The translations under genes and the position numbers were made by a program. From Cyanobacteria bacterium UBA1186 (GTDB taxonomy: Bacteria; Cyanobacteriota; Vampirovibrionia; Gastranaerophilales; Gastranaerophilaceae), in assembly GCA_002309875.1 (NCBI GenBank), contig DBYM01000071.1, positions 28,114-35,366 on the forward strand: a stretch of DNA of 7,253 nucleotides. Direction: 5' to 3'. Positions 1-5,896 of the stretch are shown here, in pieces; position 1 is the stretch's first letter, and each line of letters begins with the position of its first letter. The notes under the pieces were generated by a model. That model did not search any database. It saw nothing but the letters and a program-made list of their open reading frames with translations, and had not been told where the DNA came from.

Positions 1-3000
1 ATCAAAATCGCCGAATACGTGGAGTGCAAGAATATCGCCGAGTGAAGTAATCGGCCTGATATGGCAGATTCCGTCTTCAAAGTTCAATACGCCCTGAAGT
101 TCCGAAAAATGAGTTGTGTCTATTGTCAAAAGTCCGCTTAATATTCCGCCTAAAGCCGTTTGGAAGAATTGAGATTCTCTGATATTTTCAGCCAAAATCA
201 GGTTTTCAAGTTTACCGAAAGGCCCGAATTGACCGTCTTTTATCAGGAAGTTGACATCACCTTTAAGGCTCTTCATCTGTTCTTCCATTGTAGTTCCCTG
301 AAGTGAAATATCCGTATCAAACTCGGCAGTACCGCTCAGCATATCCTTCATGCCTGCGGCATCAAGCATTGCTTTTTCAACATCAACACCTTCACCTTTG
401 AGTTTGATATTTATAAGCATTGAAACAAGATTAACCGAAATATCGCCATTTACTCCGCCGTTAAAAGCATTTGCTCTCAAACCGTCAAGATAAAATACGT
501 TATTTCTCATAGAAATTCTTGAACGTATATTTGAAATATCGATATTTCCCGTAATCAGCCTTGCAAAGTTAATCGCTCCCCTTGAAATAACAAGCGGGAT
601 ATCCGAAGATGCCGAGCCTGAAGATGCACCTGTTGATTTCGGAACATATTTCATTGCCGCATCAGAGACTTTCATAACCTTATCAAGATTAAAGTATCTC
701 GAATTTACCGTAACATTATCAAGAGTGAAAACTCCCTGCTGAATTAATTTAAATATGATACTTGCACCCAAATCCGAGCCGTTCAGGAGCAAGTCGTCGG
801 CAGAAACCTCAATATCTCCGCCCTTGAGCCTTAAATCCGCTTTTCTCAAATTGAGCATTAACTCGGGTATCGCAAGGTTTTTAATTTCAAACCCGCCTCT
901 CATTCTCGGGTGAGATGTTTCGCCGAAAATAAATGCTCTTCCGCCTGCGATAAACGAAGAACGCGGGAATACGAAGAATTTGCCCGTCAGTTCGTTAGGC
1001 ATCGTAACTTTAATGAGGTTAATCCTCTTGCCCATTATTGTTCCGTCCAGGCCGAGTATCTCATCAAGCGTGATTACTTCGTTTCCTTTTTCGTCAACGG
1101 TTATATTGCGGGTATAAAAACCTGTTTTCTTAATTTTTGTTCTGTTTCCCTTGAAATCAACAACCGCCTGCAAAGAAACATCTTTATCGGCAAGTTCGGC
1201 AAAGTCAACAGGTGTAATAAAGTTTGCTTTGTCAGCCAAAATCTGTGCAAACAACGTCTGACGTTTTGCATTCCCGTCAAAAGTTACCCTTAGAGGTAAT
1301 TTGCCCGAAGAATGGATAAACGGTTTCATTTCTTTTCCTATAAATTTAACCAAATCATCGGTTGAGATATTTCCCAAAAGCAGGAAATTGATGGATTTTG
1401 GGTTTAAGTAATTAATGATACTTCCCGAATAGGTTATTACTGAGCCGTCATTAAAGTTGACTTTATTTTCTTTTACAATAATATTTCCGTTATCGATTTC
1501 CGTTTCAAACTGAGGAACAGAAATATTTGAGCCTGTCTTGGGGAGTAAAATTTTCAGACCTTCGTTTTTGATTTGTCCGCCTATGTTCTTTGAATTACAG
1601 AAGAAATCCGCAAACATATTTCCGTCGGTTACAACAAAAGTATTTTTTCTGTCCGAAATATTCAGATTTTCAAGTCCTGCTTTTACTGTCATAACGGCAT
1701 TTTTGAGTTTCCCCTGCAAAGCAAGATTAAGTGTTGCGTTTCCTGAACGGAAATTGTACGCACGTCTGATTTCCTTGGGAGCAAAAGCATTGAAAAGAGT
1801 CCCCAAAGGCACTTTGTCAGCCTTAACACTGATATCCGCAACGGAACGGCTGTCTATTGTTCCGTTTATGTAAACGGGAGAATTATTAACATAAAGAGTT
1901 GAATCCTGTATATCCAATACACTTCCGTCTAAAACAACATTAATATTGGCATTTCTTATAACCTGACCTATGCCGTTTACCCCGACTCCGCCGTTTTTAA
2001 CGGTAATCGATCCCATAGAACGGAGTTTTTTGAAGTTTGTTTTTATATAGCAATCGGACTTAACAGATCCCGTTGCCGAGAAATTGCCCAATTCGTGTCT
2101 GATATTCAGAGAATCGAGAAATGCTCTCGTCAGAAGAAGCAAATCATTAAATTTTATTTCGGCAGATTTGATGTTCATATCTACACGGGGATGTCTGCTA
2201 TAATTTAATTTGCCCAAAAGTTCTATATTCTGGTCTTTTGTCAGCATAATATTTGTATCAATTTCCGCTGTCTGACCAAAAGTCTTTGCTCTGAAATGTG
2301 ATTCGGGAATTGTTAACTTTGATACCTTCAGGGTTATGTTTTCAATATATGCATAACCGTATGATGAGATCCCCTTTTTCCCGTTTCTGATTTTGAGTTT
2401 TGAGGCAATACTCGCCTTTAAATCATACGTTCTGTATAAATCAACAAAGTTCGGAAGCGGGATTTCTATTCTTTCGGCCTTGTCGTCCTCTGCATCTAAC
2501 TTCGGTGCAGGAGGAGGAAGAAACGTATCTATATTCAAGTCAGCCGTGATATTTTTGTTTTCATCGGTAAATAATTCCGCATAAGTTTTAACCTTAATTG
2601 TTTTGCCGTTAAAATAGCCGACTTTTAATTGTTCACCGTTCAAATTCAGGTAATGAGATGTTTTTAAATCTTTGACCAAAACCTTGTAATTATTCAATGT
2701 TATATTGGGAACTTTAATCCTTATCCATGCCGGATTAAACCAACTCTGAGTGTTTTCGGGATTAACGCCTTCTTCAAGTTTTTGCTCTTTCGAAGTATTC
2801 AAAATATCTTCAACAAGAGTTATTACCTTGTAACGGTTTCCGTTCACAATTTCAAGGTTTGCAACGGGATTATTGAGTTCAAAGCATGAAACCTTTACGG
2901 TCAGAAGTGCCAAACTCGGAAGTGCAACTCTTGTTTTCAGGCTGTCAGCAGAGAAAAGAACGGAATTATCGGGCAGAGTAACCGAAATATTATCCGCCTT

Positions 3001-3207
3001 AACGCCGATTCCAAACAGTGGTGTCGTTATGATTTTTGCATTTTCAAAGTTCAAACCGAAATTTGTCTGTTCCTTCACGATTTTCTGCAAATCAGGCTTG
3101 TATTGGTTTATGTCAATAACGTTGGGGAGAACAAATAAAAACGCAACATAAAACAGTGCAAATATACTTCCCAAAACATACAAAAATATTTTCAAACCTC
3201 TGCTCAT
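1..3207 (-). CDS. AsmA-family large envelope protein (3'-truncated by window edge)
   Basis: The reading frame opens with ATG at 3207-3205 and stays open for 1069 codons to the left edge with no stop, so the C-terminus is missing. Seen: a basic N-terminus, one membrane segment at residues 7-27, then a long, mostly extracytoplasmic-looking chain rich in alternating hydrophobic/polar beta-type stretches and Asn/Gly turns. The first residues after the membrane segment (PNVIDINQYKPDLQ, then NFENAKI and FGIGVKADNISV) match the AsmA N-terminal pattern. Residues from about 970 (GTAEFDTDISLQG, then LKGDVNFLIKDGQFG) match the AsmA-like C-terminal repeat. A proline-rich patch lies near 229-236 and a Ser/Gly/Ala linker near 856-866. 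Known of the family: AsmA, TamB and YhdP relatives are inner-membrane-anchored, beta-groove proteins thought to move phospholipid towards the outer membrane. Inferred: the same envelope role here. It is longer than E. coli AsmA (617 aa) and nearer TamB/YhdP (about 1260 aa). The family call is fairly sure; the exact subfamily is not. Confidence 0.85.
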   Translation of the reverse strand, partial: MSRGLKIFLYVLGSIFALFYVAFLFVLPNVIDINQYKPDLQKIVKEQTNFGLNFENAKIITTPLFGIGVKADNISVTLPDNSVLFSADSLKTRVALPSLALLTVKVSCFELNNPVANLEIVNGNRYKVITLVEDILNTSKEQKLEEGVNPENTQSWFNPAWIRIKVPNITLNNYKVLVKDLKTSHYLNLNGEQLKVGYFNGKTIKVKTYAELFTDENKNITADLNIDTFLPPPAPKLDAEDDKAERIEIPLPNFVDLYRTYDLKASIASKLKIRNGKKGISSYGYAYIENITLKVSKLTIPESHFRAKTFGQTAEIDTNIMLTKDQNIELLGKLNYSRHPRVDMNIKSAEIKFNDLLLLTRAFLDSLNIRHELGNFSATGSVKSDCYIKTNFKKLRSMGSITVKNGGVGVNGIGQVIRNANINVVLDGSVLDIQDSTLYVNNSPVYINGTIDSRSVADISVKADKVPLGTLFNAFAPKEIRRAYNFRSGNATLNLALQGKLKNAVMTVKAGLENLNISDRKNTFVVTDGNMFADFFCNSKNIGGQIKNEGLKILLPKTGSNISVPQFETEIDNGNIIVKENKVNFNDGSVITYSGSIINYLNPKSINFLLLGNISTDDLVKFIGKEMKPFIHSSGKLPLRVTFDGNAKRQTLFAQILADKANFITPVDFAELADKDVSLQAVVDFKGNRTKIKKTGFYTRNITVDEKGNEVITLDEILGLDGTIMGKRINLIKVTMPNELTGKFFVFPRSSFIAGGRAFIFGETSHPRMRGGFEIKNLAIPELMLNLRKADLRLKGGDIEVSADDLLLNGSDLGASIIFKLIQQGVFTLDNVTVNSRYFNLDKVMKVSDAAMKYVPKSTGASSGSASSDIPLVISRGAINFARLITGNIDISNIRSRISMRNNVFYLDGLRANAFNGGVNGDISVNLVSMLINIKLKGEGVDVEKAMLDAAGMKDMLSGTAEFDTDISLQGTTMEEQMKSLKGDVNFLIKDGQFGPFGKLENLILAENIRESQFFQTALGGILSGLLTIDTTHFSELQGVLNFEDGICHIRPITSLGDILALHVFGDFD

Positions 3208-3210
3208 ATT

Positions 3211-3216
3211 CCCTCT
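3211..3216 (-). promoter_or_regulatory. Ribosome binding site of the AsmA-like gene
   Basis: On the minus strand AGAGGG lies 3 nt before the ATG at 3207. The spacing is short but it is the only purine-rich SD-like site here. It supports this start, which also places the membrane segment right at the N-terminus as AsmA proteins have it. Confidence 0.5.
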
Positions 3217-3316
3217 TTTCCTTTAAGTCTAACAACTACAAGTTTAACATAAAATAAGAACATAGACCGAATTTTTACATTTTCTGCTAATTGTAACGAT
3301 TTTATAAAGAAAAACA

Positions 3317-3343
3317 TTTACACCCCCATGTTTCTGATACAAT
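3317..3343 (+). promoter_or_regulatory. Candidate sigma-70-type promoter for the symporter operon
   Basis: TTTACA at 3317-3322 (5 of 6 matches to TTGACA) and TACAAT at 3338-3343 (5 of 6 to TATAAT) are separated by 15 nt, which is shorter than the preferred 17. The bases just upstream (3300-3316) are A/T-rich like an UP element. Transcription would begin near 3350. That is downstream of the ATG at 3328 and about 44 nt before the ATG at 3394, so it argues for the later start. Confidence 0.45.
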
Positions 3344-3377
3344 TTAACATGTTGCAAATTTACATTAGACGAGAATT

Positions 3378-3382
3378 AAGGA
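3378..3382 (+). promoter_or_regulatory. Ribosome binding site deciding the symporter start
   Basis: AAGGA lies 11 nt before the ATG at 3394. This is a little far but usable. The two upstream in-frame ATGs at 3328 and 3349 have no SD-like sequence in front of them (the first follows a C-run, the second a T/A-rich stretch). Confidence 0.45.
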
Positions 3383-3393
3383 AACAACAGATT

Positions 3394-4899
3394 ATGAGAA
3401 GACTTTGGATTACGTTACTCACGCTTTTGATGAGCCTGCAAACGGCTCAGGCAATGAACGTCGATGCCTTTATCGACAAACATATTGCACCCGTGTCGGA
3501 CGCCATCGCAAGAGCAATCTTCTTCAGTATTCCGCTCCCCGGAGGTAAAATTCCCGCAATCATTCTCTGGGTTTTAATCGCAGGTATATTTTTTACAATA
3601 TATTTCAAAGGAATTGCTGTCTGGGGTTTCAAACACGCAATCAATAACGTTACGGCAAAACCAAAAGACGGACACGACGGCTGCGGTGAAGTAAGTTCTT
3701 TCCAAGCCCTCGCAACCGCACTTTCAGGCACAATCGGTATCGGAAGTATTGCAGGTGTCGCAATTTCTATTTCAATCGGCGGCCCGGGCGCTGCATTTTG
3801 GATATTTATAGGTGCACTTTTGGGTATGTCCATCAAATTTGTTGAAGCGACTCTCGCCGTAAAATACAGAAGATTTAACCTTGACGGCTCCGTTTCAGGC
3901 GGCCCGATGCACTATATAGCACACGGTTTGACAAGAAGAAAAATGCGCTGGTTAGGTCAGCCTCTCTCCGTACTGTTCGCTATCCTTTGTATAGGAGGCG
4001 GTATCACGGGCGGAAATATGATTCAAATTAACCAAACCGCCCATCAAATTGTATTCATAACAGGCGGTGAACACAGTATTTTCCACGGATTTACATGGGT
4101 AATCGGTTTTGTTGTGGCAGTTCTGATTGCAATGGTGGTTATGGGCGGTATTAAAAGTATCGCAAAAGTTACAACAATCTTAACTCCTACAATGTGCGCC
4201 CTGTATATCATTTCAGGCTTAATCGTAATCGGTGCAAACTTTATGAATATTCCTCACGCAATCGCTTTGATTATTCGTGAAGCATTCCACCCGACTGCAG
4301 TTGCAGGCGGTGTTTTCGGAACAATCATAATCGGATTGAGGCGTTCCGTTCAGTCTAACGAAGCAGGAACAGGTGCGGCAGCAATCGTTTATGCAACCGC
4401 TCAAACCAAAGAACACGTTTCTCAGGGGTTTGTTGCACTGCTTGAAACCTTCTTAACAGGTGTTCTCTGTCTGTTCACTTCATTTGCAATCGTATTCTCA
4501 GGTGTTCTTGATATGTCAGCAGTCGGGAAAATCAGCGGTATTGAACTCGCTTCAAATGCGTTCCAATCCGTTATTCCGTTCTTCCCTGTAATACTTTCCG
4601 TAATTGCAATTTTGTTTGCCCTGTCAACACTCATAAGTTGGGCATACTACGGACAAAAGGCTTGGACTTTCCTTTTGGGCGAAGGGAAAAAACGTGTTGT
4701 GACATATAACCTTATTTATTGCCTGTTCATCATAATCGGCTCAGCAATGAATGTTCAGTCAATTATTGATATCACAGACGCAATGATGGTTTCAATGTGC
4801 GTTCCGAATATTATAGTCCTCTATATCCTTGCGCCTGAAATCAAGCGGGATTTGAAAGAATACCTTGTACGTCACAATATGAATTTCATAAAACTTTAG
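3394..4899 (+). CDS. Sodium:alanine/glycine symporter family protein (AGCS)
   Basis: Predicted inner-membrane importer coupling uptake of alanine, glycine or a similar small amino acid to Na+ or H+. At 501 aa it is in the usual AGCS range. From M1 at 3394: a signal-peptide-like start (MRR, hydrophobic core, AQA at 18-20); conserved block GEVSSFQALATAL (98-110), GIGSIAGVA (115-123), GGPGAAFW (129-136); GGPMHYI (169-175); GNMIQIN (207-213); RRSVQSNEAGTGAA (316-329), the family's R-x-x-x-SNEAG signature; STLISWAYYGQKAW (411-424); and a last helix with VPNIIVLYIL (470-479). About ten or more hydrophobic segments are visible. The common family motif GTGNIAG reads GIGSIAG here, so substrate or ion preference may differ. 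An in-frame ATG at 3328 would add 22 residues (523 aa), but it lacks a ribosome site, overlaps the candidate promoter and would bury the signal-like start. The 106-aa gene follows after 8 nt. Exact substrate cannot be told. Confidence 0.95.
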   Translation: MRRLWITLLTLLMSLQTAQAMNVDAFIDKHIAPVSDAIARAIFFSIPLPGGKIPAIILWVLIAGIFFTIYFKGIAVWGFKHAINNVTAKPKDGHDGCGEVSSFQALATALSGTIGIGSIAGVAISISIGGPGAAFWIFIGALLGMSIKFVEATLAVKYRRFNLDGSVSGGPMHYIAHGLTRRKMRWLGQPLSVLFAILCIGGGITGGNMIQINQTAHQIVFITGGEHSIFHGFTWVIGFVVAVLIAMVVMGGIKSIAKVTTILTPTMCALYIISGLIVIGANFMNIPHAIALIIREAFHPTAVAGGVFGTIIIGLRRSVQSNEAGTGAAAIVYATAQTKEHVSQGFVALLETFLTGVLCLFTSFAIVFSGVLDMSAVGKISGIELASNAFQSVIPFFPVILSVIAILFALSTLISWAYYGQKAWTFLLGEGKKRVVTYNLIYCLFIIIGSAMNVQSIIDITDAMMVSMCVPNIIVLYILAPEIKRDLKEYLVRHNMNFIKL

Positions 4900-4902
4900 A
4901 GG
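4898..4902 (+). promoter_or_regulatory. Ribosome binding site overlapping the symporter stop
   Basis: AGAGG begins inside the symporter TAG stop (4897-4899) and sits 5 nt before the ATG at 4908. This is a good SD at ideal spacing. It shows that the 106-aa frame is a real, translated gene and suggests translational coupling to the symporter. Confidence 0.7.
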
Positions 4903-4907
4903 TTGTA

Positions 4908-5228
4908 ATGCAGGTTCAGTCAATCAACAACATATCTTTCAATGCAAAAATCAAACCGGGAACTTCGGGCGGAGCGGGAAACAAATCTCTCCACGAATTG
5001 TTTGAAAGAAAAACAAAGGATTTTCAGGGACTTGAACTTGTTCAGGAGAAACTCAATTTTACGGGTAAAGACTATTTTTACCTGACTGACGGGAAGAAGA
5101 AACTCGCTTCCAAAGAGGCTCATCATTCCTGCTATTCATACTGCTGTCTTGAAGAATATGTCGATGAATTTGTAAAAATATTTAATGACCTCTTAAAACA
5201 GGCGAAAATTTCAGGAAAGCCGGTCTGA
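4908..5228 (+). CDS. Uncharacterised 106-aa protein between symporter and activase
   Basis: I do not recognise this protein. It has no signal peptide or membrane segment, so it is probably cytoplasmic. Residues 1-15 (MQVQSINNISFNAKI) form a distinct N-terminal tag, followed by a Gly/Ser-rich flexible stretch (17-26), a charged helical part (27-50), a short YFYLTDGKKK strand/turn region (56-65), and an unusual HHSCYSYCC cluster (72-80). A likely amphipathic helix follows (81-100, acidic then basic). Two His and three Cys within nine residues could bind metal or be redox-active; this is inference only. The start is fixed by a strong SD at 4898-4902. The gene sits 8 nt after the symporter and 2 nt before the activase, so co-transcription is very likely and it may act with one of them. 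The N-terminal tag resembles small proteins I recall from gut Melainabacteria, which I could not verify. Confidence 0.75.
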   Translation: MQVQSINNISFNAKIKPGTSGGAGNKSLHELFERKTKDFQGLELVQEKLNFTGKDYFYLTDGKKKLASKEAHHSCYSYCCLEEYVDEFVKIFNDLLKQAKISGKPV

Positions 5229-5230
5229 TT

Positions 5231-5896
5231 ATGATATATTTAGATGCCGGAACGACATATTCAAAAATAATAACCGACGAAACAGGGTTTGATAAGAGGT
5301 TTTTCAAAAAAACGAAAGACCAAAATAATTACTACATCTATCCTTCAAGTATAGTTAAATCAATGAATTTGACACCAACACGTTCCTGCGGACATATGGT
5401 AAATTCAAGCGAAAATGAAATTATAGCACTTGCTAACGGAGTAAATAAAAAGGGGATAGATACAAATGCGACTGTTTTGGATTTGGGAAGCCGTGATGCA
5501 AAATGGATAAGATTCAAAGATGCTAAATTCCACGATATGGATTGGAATACTTCCTGCGCAAGTTCAACGGGTGCAACTGTTGAAATGCTCCTGAAATTCT
5601 ATGATGTAAATCCAAACGAATTAAAGTTTGACCCCGAAAAGTTCAACGTAACCTGCGGTATTTTCGGTATGGAAAAGATTATGGACTCAATATCTTCAGG
5701 AGTTAAACCTTCTGAGGCCATTTCAAAATTCGTACACGGAATTGCCTACAATGCGTGGAATTTTGCAAAACGTCCCGAAAAAATTTACCTCTCGGGCGGA
5801 TTCTGCGAAAACAAATGTCTTGTTGATTCTCTCGCAAACTATTGCGAAGTCGTTCCGCTCGGAAGATTTGTACTTTGCGAAGGTTTGATTAAATAG
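5231..5896 (+). CDS. Acyl-CoA dehydratase activase-like ATPase (BadF/BadG/HgdC family)
   Basis: 221-aa ASKHA-fold ATPase resembling HgdC-type activators, which use ATP hydrolysis to push an electron from a [4Fe-4S] cluster into a 2-hydroxyacyl-CoA dehydratase. Seen in order: phosphate-1 loop LDAGTTYSKI (4-13; family DxGSTxSK); GHMVNSS then EIIALANG (54-70; family GYGRNS, E-x-x-x-HA); phosphate-2 motif LDLGSRDAKWI (83-93; family DIGGQDxK); NTSCASSTGA (106-115; family DKCAAGTGR); TCGIFGMEKIM (141-151; family CTVFAESEVI); and LSGGFCENK (187-195; family TGGVAxNK). C109 and C142 fall where HgdC has its two cluster-binding cysteines, so a dimer-bridging cluster is plausible. It is about 40 residues shorter than HgdC (about 260 aa), mostly between the first two motifs. 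Odd: Q to R in phosphate-2, altered GTGR, and no dehydratase subunits nearby. It starts 2 nt after the previous stop with only a weak, distant AGGA (5213-5216), so coupled re-initiation is likely. Fold sure; target unknown. Confidence 0.8.
   Translation: MIYLDAGTTYSKIITDETGFDKRFFKKTKDQNNYYIYPSSIVKSMNLTPTRSCGHMVNSSENEIIALANGVNKKGIDTNATVLDLGSRDAKWIRFKDAKFHDMDWNTSCASSTGATVEMLLKFYDVNPNELKFDPEKFNVTCGIFGMEKIMDSISSGVKPSEAISKFVHGIAYNAWNFAKRPEKIYLSGGFCENKCLVDSLANYCEVVPLGRFVLCEGLIK

Larger units (their letters stand above)
3208..3393. other. Divergent intergenic region
   Basis: This 186-bp AT-rich stretch separates the divergent AsmA-like gene and the symporter operon, and must hold the promoters of both unless the symporter really starts at 3328. 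A plausible plus-strand promoter is listed separately. I could not find a convincing -35/-10 pair for the minus strand. The octamer TTTAACAT occurs at 3243-3250 and again at 3343-3350. No hairpin followed by a T-run, riboswitch-like structure or tRNA was seen. Confidence 0.6.

Noticed and set aside
910..1293. Open frame of 127 codons on the plus strand
   Set aside because: It lies wholly antisense to the AsmA-like gene, has no SD, an implausible Cys/Phe-rich composition and no recognisable domain.
1538..3151. Plus-strand open frames at 1538-1873, 2393-2584 and 2873-3151
   Set aside because: All are antisense to the continuous AsmA-like frame and show no ribosome site or family resemblance.
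1..3207. Frameshift or pseudogene in the left third of the window
   Set aside because: Reading the minus strand codon by codon from 3207 to 1 gave one uninterrupted frame with consistent composition.
3447..4634. Minus-strand open frames at 3447-3836, 4219-4416 and 4422-4634
   Set aside because: They are antisense shadows of the highly conserved symporter gene; the protein evidence for the plus strand is decisive.
4920..5126. Minus-strand 68-codon frame over the 106-aa gene
   Set aside because: The plus-strand frame is longer, has a strong SD and is tightly linked to its neighbours; the minus frame has none of these.
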